DNA of 64,000 nt from Halomicrobium urmianum (GTDB lineage Archaea; Halobacteriota; Halobacteria; Halobacteriales; Haloarculaceae), in the NCBI RefSeq assembly GCF_020217425.1, contig NZ_CP084092.1, positions 248,001-312,000 of the forward strand. Direction: 5' to 3'. This document shows positions 8,497 to 16,535 of this stretch, piece by piece (position 1 is the first letter of the stretch; each line of letters opens with the position of its first letter). The notes beneath the pieces were generated by a model. The model had not been told where the DNA came from. It was given only the letters and a program-made list of their open reading frames with translations, and ran no database searches. A program made the position numbers and the translations under genes.

Positions 8497-9822
8497 TCAG
8501 CGATCGGGCACGACGAACACCCGGAGGTCGTTGACGTTCGTCCCGGTCGGGCCGGTGACGACGGCGCTGTCCCGCCGTTCGAGGTACGTCCCGGCGTCGT
8601 TGTCGTCCAGAGCGGCCCGGGCCTCGTCGGCCGGTTCGGCCGTCGCACTCGTCGCTATCCCGCCTGCGGCCTCCGCGTTACCGTCGACGCCGTCGGTGTC
8701 GACGGCGGCGACGACGATCTCCGGTTCGGACAGCTCGAGCGCCGCGCTGAGGACGAACTCCTGATTGGGCCCGCCGACGCCGTCGCCGCGAATCGTGACC
8801 GTGGTCTCGCCGCCGGAGAGCAGGACGGCCGGCGGTTCAACCGGGGTCCCGGTGTCGGCGCACTCCTCCGCGACGCCGGCCAGGGCCTTCGCGGCCTCCC
8901 TTGCCTCGCCGCGGACGCGCGAACTCAGGACGAGCGGGTCGTAGCCGGCCTCGCGCGCAGCCTCGGCGGCCGCGTCCATCGCGGTGTGACTGTCGGCGAC
9001 GACGTGCTGGGACACGCTCTCGAAGGCGGGATCGCCGGCGTCGGGCGTCTCCGGGTACTCCCCGTCGCTCCCCCGGCGGAGTCGCGCGTCGACCGCGTCG
9101 GGTACGTCGACGTCGTACCGGTCGAGGACGCCCAGTGCGTCCGCGAACGTCGTCTCGTCGGGGGTCAGCGGCCCGCTCGCGATGACGTCGAGGCGGTTGC
9201 CGACGACGTCACTGAACACGAGGCCGACGGTCGTCGCGGGCGCGGCGGCGGCCGCCAGCCGGCCGCCCTTGAGGTCGGAGCAGTGCTTGCGGACGGCGTT
9301 GATCTCGTCGATGGCGGCGCCGCTCGCCAGCAGGGCCTCGGTCGTCGTCTGGAGGTCCCCGAGGTCGATCCCGTCGGCGGGTGCGGGCATGAGCGCGCTG
9401 CCCCCGCCGGTGACGAGGGCGACGACGAGATCGCCGGGACCGGCCGACGCCGCCAGTTCCAGGATCTGCCGCGTACTCTCGACGCCGCGCTCGCTCGGGA
9501 CGGGGTGATCTCCCGGCAAGACCTCGATGCGATCGGTCTCCGTGGGGTTGTCGGTGACGACGGCGCCGCGGTCGATCCGGTCCCCGAGCACGTCCTCGAG
9601 CGCGCTCGCCGCGGTGGCCGCCGCGTTGCCGCCGCCGACCACGACCACGTCGTCGTAGTCGTCGAGGTCGTACCGGTGACCGTCGACGACGAGTTCGGGG
9701 CCGTCCATCGACACCCGCTCGCCGATCACCGTCGCTGGCTTCGCGGCGCGGACCCCGGCGGCGACGCACTCCAGCGCGAGGCGACGATCCGGATCCGCGA
9801 CCGAACCGATCTCTGGCATCAT
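8497..9822 (-). CDS. glycerate 2-kinase (MOFRL family)
   Basis: A 441-aa protein of the GckA/TtuD glycerate kinase type, making 2-phosphoglycerate from glycerate and ATP. The DUF4147 domain carries VVVVGGGNAAATAASAL (about residue 62), LVTGGGSALMPAP (about residue 135) and INAVRKHCSDLKGGRLA. The MOFRL domain carries LLSGGETTVTIRG, GGPNQEF and a C-terminal TGPTGTNVNDL. Either of two adjacent ATGs may start it. It is divergent from the GH88/105 gene with about 118 bp between them. In haloarchaea this enzyme joins non-phosphorylated sugar breakdown, where aldolase products are oxidised to glycerate, to lower glycolysis. Confidence 0.92.
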   Translation of the reverse strand: MMPEIGSVADPDRRLALECVAAGVRAAKPATVIGERVSMDGPELVVDGHRYDLDDYDDVVVVGGGNAAATAASALEDVLGDRIDRGAVVTDNPTETDRIEVLPGDHPVPSERGVESTRQILELAASAGPGDLVVALVTGGGSALMPAPADGIDLGDLQTTTEALLASGAAIDEINAVRKHCSDLKGGRLAAAAAPATTVGLVFSDVVGNRLDVIASGPLTPDETTFADALGVLDRYDVDVPDAVDARLRRGSDGEYPETPDAGDPAFESVSQHVVADSHTAMDAAAEAAREAGYDPLVLSSRVRGEAREAAKALAGVAEECADTGTPVEPPAVLLSGGETTVTIRGDGVGGPNQEFVLSAALELSEPEIVVAAVDTDGVDGNAEAAGGIATSATAEPADEARAALDDNDAGTYLERRDSAVVTGPTGTNVNDLRVFVVPDR

Positions 9823-9940
9823 GTGGGTGAGTCAGACACACGTCCACATAGTAGTCCCGACTGTGCGGTGGTGCGCATCGCGACGCGCGGAACGACGAGT
9901 ACTTTTTTTGCCCGTTCCAGTGGCACTCCGTACCACCCAG

Positions 9941-11011
9941 ATGTCAGCAGTCGACCCCGCGTCCACGGCGGCCCGCGTCGCATCGCACCTCCGCTCGCTC
10001 GACGTCGACGGCCAGTCCTGGGTCACCGGCGTCTCGATCAACGGACTCCTCGCCGAGGGGAGCGAGGAGTCCGTCGAGGCCGCCCGGTCGCTCGTCGACA
10101 CGGCCGTCGCCACGCAGGACGACGATGGCCAGCTCGGATACGGCCCGAGCTACCCCATCGAGGTGTTCAGTCACGGCCGCGAGTACGAGGCCAGCTGGGA
10201 GCTGACGGCCAAGAAGGCCATGAACACCAACAACACGACCGCCATCGGCCACGGGGTCCTCGACTTCTACGAGCGGACGGGCGACGAGCGCTACCTCGAC
10301 GCGGCGACCGGGGAGTACGAGTCGCTGCTGTCCTTCGATCGGACGGCGACCGGCGGGATTCCCCACCACGACCCGGACGCGGCCGGCATCAAGTCGCTGT
10401 GGATCGACTCGGTGTACATGATGTGCCCCTTCTTCGCTCGCTACGCGGACGCCGCCGACGAGCCGGCGGCCTTCGACGAGGCGGTCGAGCAACTGCTCGT
10501 CCACGCGACTCACCTGCGCGACGACCGGACCGGGCTCTTCCGGCACATCTGGGTCGAGGAGCCCGACCACTACCCGCAGGGCACCTTCTGGGCGCGCGGG
10601 AACGGCTGGGCCGCCGCTGCGGCCGCCGACGTGCTGGAGCGCCTGCCCGCGGATCACCCGCGCCGCGACGAGCTGGTCGACCTGTTCCGGGACCACTGCG
10701 AGACGCTGCTCGACTACCAGGACGGCAGCGGGTTCTGGCACAACCTCGTCGACGACGCGGCCACCCCGCTGGAGTCGTCCGGGACGCTGATGTTCGCTTA
10801 CGCGTTCGACCGGGGCGTCGACCGGGATATCCTCGACGAGTCGCGCTTCGCCGACCCGGCCTCGCGAGCCGTCGAGGCCGTCGCCCGGACTGTCGACGAG
10901 GGCGGCGCCGTCCGTCGGATCGCGAGACCGCCCGGCGGTCCGGAGGCGCCGCTGACGACGACGCCGTACGGTCAGGGCTGGTACCTCATGGCCGTCGCAG
11001 CGCGGGACTGA
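9941..11011 (+). CDS. GH88/GH105 unsaturated glycuronyl hydrolase
   Basis: A 356-aa protein starting at MSAVDPASTAARVASHL. It has the (alpha/alpha)6 barrel pattern of GH88/GH105, with the hallmark FWARGNGW (about residue 212), KSLWIDSVYMMCPFFARYA (about residue 150) and the C-terminal TPYGQGWYLMAVA. These enzymes remove the 4,5-unsaturated uronate from oligosaccharides released by pectin or glycosaminoglycan lyases. No signal peptide is seen, so imported oligosaccharides would be the substrate. A T-rich box (TACTTTTTTT, about 9899-9908) precedes the start by about 37 bp. It is the clearest marker that this island handles uronate-containing plant or algal polymers. Confidence 0.9.
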   Translation: MSAVDPASTAARVASHLRSLDVDGQSWVTGVSINGLLAEGSEESVEAARSLVDTAVATQDDDGQLGYGPSYPIEVFSHGREYEASWELTAKKAMNTNNTTAIGHGVLDFYERTGDERYLDAATGEYESLLSFDRTATGGIPHHDPDAAGIKSLWIDSVYMMCPFFARYADAADEPAAFDEAVEQLLVHATHLRDDRTGLFRHIWVEEPDHYPQGTFWARGNGWAAAAAADVLERLPADHPRRDELVDLFRDHCETLLDYQDGSGFWHNLVDDAATPLESSGTLMFAYAFDRGVDRDILDESRFADPASRAVEAVARTVDEGGAVRRIARPPGGPEAPLTTTPYGQGWYLMAVAARD

Positions 11012-11071
11012 CCACCGCCGGCGTGGCCGTCCGACGGACACGCTTATTGGGAGACCTACTGATGTTCCAGT

Positions 11072-12433
11072 ATGGACCCCGATCCGAGCGATACACCGGC
11101 CAGTCAGCTGGCCGTCCCCGAAGAGACCATCCTCGAGGCGTGCGGCGAGACGCCGCTCCCGGAGCTGGGCGTCGTCGAACAGGTGTGGGACACCGACCCG
11201 ATACCGACTGACGACGTCGAACGACACGCGGCGCGGGCCGTCGAATCGCTCGACTTCGATGACGTACCCGAGGGCGGCGAGGTCGCTCTCGGCGTGGGAA
11301 GCCGCGGCATCGCCAACTTGCCGGCCGTCGTCAGCGGCGTCGTCGACGCCGTCGACGCGGCCGGCTACGAGCCGTTCGTCTTCCCGGCGATGGGGAGCCA
11401 CGGCGGCGCGACCGCCGAGGGACAGCGCGAGATGCTGAACGAACTCGGCGTCGACGAGTCGACGGTCGGCTGCGAGATCCGGTCGAGCATGGACGTCGTC
11501 GAGGTCGGCCGGACGCCCGAACGAGACGTCCCGGTCGTCGCCGACGCGAACGCAGCGGCGGCGGACGCCATCGTCCCGATCAACCGCGTCAAGCCCCACA
11601 CCGACTTCGACGGGACGGTCGAGAGCGGGCTCTCGAAGATGCTCGTCATCGGCATGGGCAAGCAGCGCGGCGCCAAGATCGCCCACGACTGGGCGGTCGA
11701 CTGGTCGCTGCGGAACATGATCCCGGAGATCACCGGACAACTGCTCGACGAACTGCCCGTCGTCGGCGGCGTCGCCATCCTCGAGGACCAGCGCGACGAC
11801 ACGACGCTGATCGAGGGCGTCCCACCGAGCGGGTTCCTCGATCGCGAGGCCGAGTTGCTGGAGACGGCCTACGAGATCATGCCGACGCTCCCGTTCGACG
11901 ACCTCGACCTCGTCGTGTTCGACCGCCAGGGCAAGGAGATCAGCGGCCAGGGGATGGACACGAACGTCATCGGCCGGCGGCCGTTCGCGATCCAGGAACC
12001 GGAGCCCGATCTGCCCGACATCAAGCGCATCTACACGCGCGGGCTCACCGAGGCCACCCACGGTAACGCGATGGGGATGGGCTCGGCCGACGTCGTCCAC
12101 GCGGACGTGGCCGCCGAACTGGACGCGTCGACGTCGCTCATCAACGCGCTCACCGCGAGCACGATCCGCGGCGTTCGGCTCCCGCCCGTCGTCGAGACGG
12201 ACCGAGCGGGGATGGTCGCCGCCCTCTCGACGATCGGCATCGTCGATCCGGAGACGGTGCGCGTCCTCCGCGCCCCGGACACGATGCACCTCCAGCGCCT
12301 GTACGCGTCGCCGGCGCTAGTCGAGGAGGCCCGCGGCCGCGACGACCTCCGCGTCATCGAGGAGCCCTCGCCGATCGAGTTCGACGCCGGTCAGTTCGCG
12401 GCCCCCTCGCTCCTGGAATATAGTAGAAATTGA
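11072..12433 (+). CDS. LarA-like (DUF2088) protein
   Basis: A 453-aa protein of the lactate racemase LarA superfamily. Supporting segments are FPAMGSHGGATAEGQ with a conserved His (about residue 111), IVPINRVKPHTDFDG (about residue 171) and SGLSKMLVIGMGKQRGA (about residue 187), then a large C-terminal domain. LarA enzymes use a nickel-pincer cofactor to racemise or epimerise 2-hydroxy acids, and distant members act on other sugar acids, so the exact substrate is not predictable. A TATA-like CTTATTGGG lies 29 bp before the start. The last four codons and the stop (SRN-stop) come from an 84-bp palindromic repeat, so the natural C-terminus may have been altered. Confidence 0.8.
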   Translation: MDPDPSDTPASQLAVPEETILEACGETPLPELGVVEQVWDTDPIPTDDVERHAARAVESLDFDDVPEGGEVALGVGSRGIANLPAVVSGVVDAVDAAGYEPFVFPAMGSHGGATAEGQREMLNELGVDESTVGCEIRSSMDVVEVGRTPERDVPVVADANAAAADAIVPINRVKPHTDFDGTVESGLSKMLVIGMGKQRGAKIAHDWAVDWSLRNMIPEITGQLLDELPVVGGVAILEDQRDDTTLIEGVPPSGFLDREAELLETAYEIMPTLPFDDLDLVVFDRQGKEISGQGMDTNVIGRRPFAIQEPEPDLPDIKRIYTRGLTEATHGNAMGMGSADVVHADVAAELDASTSLINALTASTIRGVRLPPVVETDRAGMVAALSTIGIVDPETVRVLRAPDTMHLQRLYASPALVEEARGRDDLRVIEEPSPIEFDAGQFAAPSLLEYSRN

Positions 12434-12502
12434 AACTATTTACACGTCGATGGCCACTCCGGGTGCCCCTCGAGTGTGTCAGTGCGGGCAATTTCTACTA
12501 TC
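12419..12502 (-). repeat. 84-bp palindromic hairpin repeat, copy 1 (inverted orientation)
   Basis: It starts TATAGTAGAAATTGAA and ends with CAATTTCTACTAT, with a partly palindromic core around CCACTCCGGGTGCCCC, so the whole unit can fold into one long hairpin. Three sister copies occur at 31822, 33631 and 37076. Judged by its asymmetric parts this copy is inverted relative to them. It overlaps the end of the LarA-like gene, and its last bases touch the left inverted repeat of the transposon. Confidence 0.8.
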
Positions 12503-12533
12503 AGTTGTTGGTAATACGATTTCTTTATTCAGT
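12502..12533. repeat. left terminal inverted repeat of the transposon
   Basis: The repeat begins CAGTTGTTGGTAATACGATT and ends TTTATTCAGT. It pairs with the reverse complement of 19098-19129, with only three mismatches (positions 5, 14 and 18). It lies 61 bp beyond the stop codon of the Cas5-like gene. Confidence 0.9.
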
Positions 12534-12594
12534 CTGCACCGCGAATTTTTGTCGGGCGATTCACCGTCGTTCATGGATTCACTCACGAGTGTAA

Positions 12595-13506
12595 TCAGTC
12601 CTTTCCCTCAGGTTCCTGATACTGTTCGCCGAGGGGCTTCAGCCGCAGTTCTCCGAAGCCGTATCGGGAGTGAGACCCGACCCGCTGGAGGCCGTTCTTC
12701 GCGGTCTCCACCGGGCGGTCGCCGAGGTACTTCACGACCTGACCGTGATCGACCGTCTCCAGCCGGAACACCTCGCGTTGCTCCAGTATCTTCTCCTCGC
12801 GGAGCCGGAGATCGTCGCGGTTCTCGGCCCACCACCACGGGATGGAGCGGTCGTTCGCCTCTGGATACTCCGACGCCAGGACGAACGGCGTCACGAGTTC
12901 GATGAGGTACGTCTCCGCGCCTTCGAGCCGCGAGTAGTCCAGTTCGTCGAGGTCAACCATCTGCGTGTCCTTCAGTTGAACCTCGCCGTAGCCGTAGTTC
13001 CGCTTGCCGCCGAACTGGAGGCCCTCCAGCACATCCTCGCCGAGCGGGAGTGCCGCCGGGTCATCAGCATGCAGATAGGCGTGAACGTACCATTTCGTCG
13101 TCTGCTGCTGTTTCCGCTGGTCTTCCCGGCGGCCCATGATGGTCTCGTGGGCGAGCGCCGGGTGGCCGCCCTGGACGCGGAGATCGTGCGTATTCAGCGC
13201 GTCCCGAGCGCGGGTATCCAGAAGCCACGGGTGCATCGCCTCCCGCTGGAGGAAGAGGTCGTCGTAGGCCTCGACGTCGGGCAGGCCGCTCCCGAGGTAC
13301 GGGCGGATGCCCGACTGCGTGTGTTCCTCGGGAAACGTCCCGAACTGTCCTGGCACGAAGACGCCGTGACTGGCCGACACCGCCGCGTGCGTCTCGGGAT
13401 CGAGGTGCTGGCCGAGCGCGTGCAGGATGGCGTTCCCCGAGACGTAGTACGGGTGGCCGATGTAGTCCATCCGCAGCTCCCACAGGACTTGCTGAATCGC
13501 CGTCAT
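12595..13506 (-). CDS. Cas5-like RAMP protein (HRAMP-type)
   Basis: A 303-aa protein. Its ATG overlaps the stop of the preceding reading frame (ATGA), which fixes the start at MTAIQQVLWELRMDYIGHPY. Two glycine-rich loops of the RAMP type are visible: FGGKRNYGYGEV at about 165-176 and RVGSHSRYGFGELRL at about 275-289. This is the layout of Cas5/Csm4-like proteins, which bind the 5' handle of a guide RNA and cap the Cas7 filament. No clear Cas6-like catalytic His context is evident, so RNA processing cannot be claimed. It is the last gene of the seven-gene leftward operon. Alternative: a two-RRM Cas6-like protein. The RAMP assignment rests on motifs, not on a database match. Confidence 0.7.
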   Translation of the reverse strand: MTAIQQVLWELRMDYIGHPYYVSGNAILHALGQHLDPETHAAVSASHGVFVPGQFGTFPEEHTQSGIRPYLGSGLPDVEAYDDLFLQREAMHPWLLDTRARDALNTHDLRVQGGHPALAHETIMGRREDQRKQQQTTKWYVHAYLHADDPAALPLGEDVLEGLQFGGKRNYGYGEVQLKDTQMVDLDELDYSRLEGAETYLIELVTPFVLASEYPEANDRSIPWWWAENRDDLRLREEKILEQREVFRLETVDHGQVVKYLGDRPVETAKNGLQRVGSHSRYGFGELRLKPLGEQYQEPEGKD

Positions 13507-14242
13507 CGGTCGGGCCTCCATTCAGCGTAGTCTTCGACGTACTGGAGCGCGGCACTCCAGGACTGCATCCGCCGAAGGTTGGCATCGAGGGTCATGTCGT
13601 ACTTGTCGTGGCCGGTATCGAGCGGATGCGCTGTCAGGCGATTCCACGCCGACGCCCACGACCGCCAGGACGACTCCCGAGGCGGGCCGACGGATTCCCG
13701 TCTGCGCTCGCGTCGATGCGGAACGCGAAGCGCTCGCCGTCGAAGACGGTGCGGAACGGGACGACCTCGCCCGCCGAATCGACGATGAGCCGGAGATCGG
13801 GGAACTCGTTCCCGGCCTGGTAGTTGTCCAGCAGCGCCGCCACGAGCAGCGTGTGGTACTTCAGGCTCGTGTACGGGTGATACACCGACTCGTTGAACGC
13901 GGCGGCGACGTCGGACGCCAGCCACCGCTCGTGCGCGGTCTCTGCCTGTTCGACGGCGAGTAGGTCGCTGACTTCGCTCTCGATGGTCGCCCGTGAGAAC
14001 TCGCCGGGGTCGTAGGCGGTCTCGCCGGTGAGCAGGGACAGCCGGTAGTGATCGTCGTGGGTCGGGACGGTCTGCTCCTGCTTCTGCTGAGGCCGCGAGA
14101 GCGCCGCTGCATCGCCGTCTGCGCCCTCGGGAACCGACTGATTCACGGGAACGCCAGCGAACTCCTCGCGGGCGTCACCGTGGCTCTCGCCGGTGAACTT
14201 GTGGGCGTCGTGCCGGAAGGCGGCGAGCATCGCGTCCGTCAC
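13503..14242 (-). pseudogene. uncharacterised HRAMP-operon protein with a -1 frameshift
   Basis: Translation starts at an ATG overlapping the Cas7-like stop (ATGA). It runs 182 codons in one frame (MTDAMLAAFRHDAHKF to RIDASADG near 13697). That frame then gives an Arg/Gly-rich nonsense tail ending at 13634, while the -1 frame continues with plausible protein (ESVGPPRESSWRSW, NRLTAHPLDTGHDKYDM) and stops at 13503. That stop overlaps the next ATG, as at every other junction of the operon. A reconstructed product would be about 246 aa. One lost G in the GGG run near 13697-13699 would explain it. I recognise no domain; by position between Cas7- and Cas5-like genes it would be the conserved unknown HRAMP subunit. 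Decay, sequencing error and programmed slippage are all possible. Confidence 0.65.
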
Positions 14243-15105
14243 GATTCAGCCTCCACGCGAGCGACGAGTTCCGCCTCGAACTCCGGGAGGTACTCCTCGC
14301 TCCACTCGGCGTCTTTGTCGTCCATCTTGTTCGTGTTGCCCTTCCCTCGGTCGAAGACGCGACGGAGTTCGGTCTCGCTGTAGAGCGGATTCACGAGCTC
14401 GCAGTCCACGATCCCGCCGCCGAAGTTCCGCGCGCCGCCGAGCTGGTGCATGAAGTCGGTCTTGTGAGCGTCGAGGTAGTCGATGGCCTCGGCGAGCAGC
14501 GCGACGAACTCGGGCTTCGTCTCCCGGAAGGAGAGGTGCCAGCAGCCATCGAGGTTGGCGACGGCGTCCAGTTCGGCGTTCCGAAGCGGTTCTCGGTTGT
14601 CTTCCTCGTTCCGGGAGACGACGTTCCGGTTGAGCCGCCGGTAGTGGCCCTCTGCCTGCCCGCGAGTGTAGTCCACGCTCGAACGGACAGGCGAGAACTT
14701 GATCGGGCGACGCATCACCTTCCCGGGGCGATTCCCGAAGCCTCCGAAGAGATCGAGAATTACGCACCCGTTGCCGTCGTCGTCTTCGAGGCAGTCGCCT
14801 TTCGGGTGGTACCCGGCGTCGAGGTCGCGGTTGTAGACGCCGTCTTTCCGGAAGTTCGCGTTGGCCTCGCCGGGGTGACAGGCGGTGCCGCCGCGCTCTT
14901 GGATGGCCTTCTCCATCCCGTGGCGGAGCCAGCCCGAGAGGCTGAACGCCGGGATGATGCCGCCGATCTGGTTCTGCGGATCGTTGTCCTCGTAGTTGCC
15001 GTTCGAGGCGTGGTGTCTGTCGGTCATGATGCTATCGCCGACCACCAGCAGGTCGGTCTGGATTCGCACGAACACGTCGCGGTCGATGTCTTCAATCATC
15101 TGCAT
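14239..15105 (-). CDS. Cas7-like RAMP protein (HRAMP-type)
   Basis: A 288-aa protein with the marks of a Csm3/Csf2-type Cas7 backbone subunit: a first strand VFVRIQTDLLVVGDS, the IPAFSLSGWLRHG segment (51-63) that parallels IPGSSLKG-type motifs, DLFGGFG (118-124) and the glycine-rich loop LGGARNFGGG (222-231). Cys76, His77, His100, Cys105 and Cys114 cluster in an insertion and might bind zinc. Cas7 proteins polymerise along a guide RNA, and no obvious catalytic Asp for RNA cleavage can be named. The start overlaps the end of the TnpB-like gene by 14 bp, and the stop overlaps the next ATG, implying coupled translation and fixed stoichiometry with its neighbours. Confidence 0.75.
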   Translation of the reverse strand: MQMIEDIDRDVFVRIQTDLLVVGDSIMTDRHHASNGNYEDNDPQNQIGGIIPAFSLSGWLRHGMEKAIQERGGTACHPGEANANFRKDGVYNRDLDAGYHPKGDCLEDDDGNGCVILDLFGGFGNRPGKVMRRPIKFSPVRSSVDYTRGQAEGHYRRLNRNVVSRNEEDNREPLRNAELDAVANLDGCWHLSFRETKPEFVALLAEAIDYLDAHKTDFMHQLGGARNFGGGIVDCELVNPLYSETELRRVFDRGKGNTNKMDDKDAEWSEEYLPEFEAELVARVEAES

Positions 15106-15754
15106 AGTAGGTCAGTTCAGTTGGTTCAGCGAGATTCGCGCGCTGTGCGATACTGAGGGCGGCGCTCTCGTCCCGGGAGACCGTGCCGACGGGACAGTCC
15201 TCGGTAGTGCACTCCACGGCGTCCTGGCTGACGGAACCGAGTTCGCCGCAGACGTGGCACTGCTGCGTCGTGTACTTCGGATCGACGTGCCTCACCGGGA
15301 TACCCGCGTCGCGGGCCTTCACCGCGATGGCGTGCTGGAGTGCCGGGAGCAACCACGTCCCGACGTCGTCGGCTGTCCGCCGCTCCCACAACGACGCCCC
15401 ACAGAACGACAGGTCTTCGAGCACCAGCATCGGCCCGGCGAACTCCTGAGCGTACCGAACAACGCGGACAGCCGCGTCGTAGACCTGCGGGCGGATCTGG
15501 TGCCAGAGCGCCGCGAACAGTTGGATCTGTCCCTCGGTGCTGTCGAACTTCGCACCCTGGAGCGCCCGCATCGCTTCCACGAGCGCCTCGTGGCGCGTCC
15601 GGATGTGGCTACCCTCGATGGTGAACGCCGACTCCACGTCGCCGTCCGCCGGGGCCGCCGCGATGAGGTTCTTCACGCCGACGTCCACGCCGACCGGCGT
15701 GACGCCGACCGAGTGGCGCTGGCCGACCGTCGTCGGGAGTGGGGTGCTGCTCAT
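15092..15754 (-). CDS. minimal TnpB-like RuvC nuclease with zinc finger
   Basis: A 220-aa protein consisting almost only of the TnpB/Cas12 catalytic half. RuvC-I is VGVDVGVKN (Asp24), RuvC-II is MLVLEDLSF (Glu113) and RuvC-III is SRDESAALSIAQRA (Asp195). A zinc finger lies between the last two (Cys166, Cys169, Cys182, Cys187). The KARDAGIPVRHVDPKYTTQQC stretch is typical of TnpB (residues 146-166). Full TnpB proteins are about 370-420 aa; here the N-terminal wedge/REC part that binds guide RNA is missing, because RuvC-I begins 24 residues from the start. The start overlaps the previous stop by ATGA, so this is not a random truncation. It probably serves as the DNA-cleaving effector for the Cas5/Cas7-like complex encoded next to it. 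Confidence 0.85.
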   Translation of the reverse strand: MSSTPLPTTVGQRHSVGVTPVGVDVGVKNLIAAAPADGDVESAFTIEGSHIRTRHEALVEAMRALQGAKFDSTEGQIQLFAALWHQIRPQVYDAAVRVVRYAQEFAGPMLVLEDLSFCGASLWERRTADDVGTWLLPALQHAIAVKARDAGIPVRHVDPKYTTQQCHVCGELGSVSQDAVECTTEDCPVGTVSRDESAALSIAQRANLAEPTELTYYADD

Positions 15755-16068
15755 CGGCTACTCACCCACTCGTCGCGGTCGGTCGGGTCGTAGGCCACTA
15801 TCTCGTCAAGGAACTGTTCGACCTCGGTGATCGTCCGGAAGGCGTTGAGGTTGACCGTTTCGACGTAGTTCTCGTCTGCGGTGTAGACGTCGTAGACGCG
15901 GACGCCGTTCTCGTACTGGCACCGGCTGTACAGCTTCAGGCCGTGGTAGTCCAGGACGACGCCGTCCGGGTACGCGCCCTCCATCATCTCCTGGAGGAAG
16001 TCCGAGGTCTCGTAGGGGAGATCGTCGCCACGCGGCGCGATCACATCGGTCGGGTCGGGAAGCGTCAT
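15751..16068 (-). CDS. hypothetical 105-aa acidic protein of the HRAMP operon
   Basis: The protein starts at MTLPDPTDVIAPRGDD, at an ATG overlapping the preceding stop (ATGA), and ends overlapping the TnpB-like start. The central part (YPDGVVLDYHGLKLYSRCQY) and the C-terminal ITEVEQFLDEIVAYDPTD look like a compact alpha/beta fold. I recognise no family. It could be a small complex subunit or a regulator. The operon coupling on both sides argues that it is a real gene. Confidence 0.7.
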   Translation of the reverse strand: MTLPDPTDVIAPRGDDLPYETSDFLQEMMEGAYPDGVVLDYHGLKLYSRCQYENGVRVYDVYTADENYVETVNLNAFRTITEVEQFLDEIVAYDPTDRDEWVSSR

Positions 16069-16535
16069 TCCGACCCCTCCAGTTCGTTCATCCGCCGCGT
16101 CTCTTCGTCGATGATGGTGGTCAGCTGGTCGCTGGCATCTTCGTCGGCGTCGATGCCGTTGTAGTTGATGTCGCAGGCGACCCACCCGGCGCAGTCGCCA
16201 CACAGCTGGCCGGCGAGCATCCCGGGGAGGCCGGCGGCACCGAGCGGGAACTCCACCTCGAAGTAGAAGCCGGGCGAGACGTCGTCGCCACACTGCATGC
16301 ACTGCCCGTCGCCCATCTCGTGGTTCTGGACGTGCTGGCACGCCCGGCAGATGTCGGCTTCGAGCGGGGCGATGGTTTCGACGGTCGTCCGTTCGACCAT
16401 CTCGGCGGGCTTCTCGGCGTCACAGATGTCACACACCTGCGTGTCCGGGGCATCGTCGTCGGTGCTGGCCGCTTCGACCGTCGGGAGCGTCGTGAGCGCC
16501 GCCGCAGCGCCGAGGAACGTTCGACGGTGCATCAT
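16065..16535 (-). CDS. Tat-signal-like protein with four CxxC pairs
   Basis: A 156-aa protein beginning MMHRRTFLGAAAALTTLP, which looks like a twin-arginine signal (Arg4-Arg5, then a hydrophobic core and a VEAAS cleavage-like site). The body has four CxxC pairs (35/38, 63/66, 79/82, 112/115), so it is probably a zinc or iron-sulfur binding protein. The start is fixed by the ATGA overlap with the zinc-ribbon gene upstream. Export would be surprising for a subunit of a nucleic-acid complex; the N-terminus may instead be a false Tat match. Cysteine-rich subunits such as Csf1 occur in some type IV CRISPR systems, but I see no direct similarity. Confidence 0.7.
   Translation of the reverse strand: MMHRRTFLGAAAALTTLPTVEAASTDDDAPDTQVCDICDAEKPAEMVERTTVETIAPLEADICRACQHVQNHEMGDGQCMQCGDDVSPGFYFEVEFPLGAAGLPGMLAGQLCGDCAGWVACDINYNGIDADEDASDQLTTIIDEETRRMNELEGSE

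Noticed and set aside
8371-12289. Very long open frames on both strands (about 780 to 950 codons) across the glycerate kinase, GH88/105 and LarA-like genes
   Set aside because: They are antisense or out-of-frame readings of GC-rich genes, with Arg-, Gly- and Val-rich composition and no recognisable domains, while the opposite frames encode clear families.
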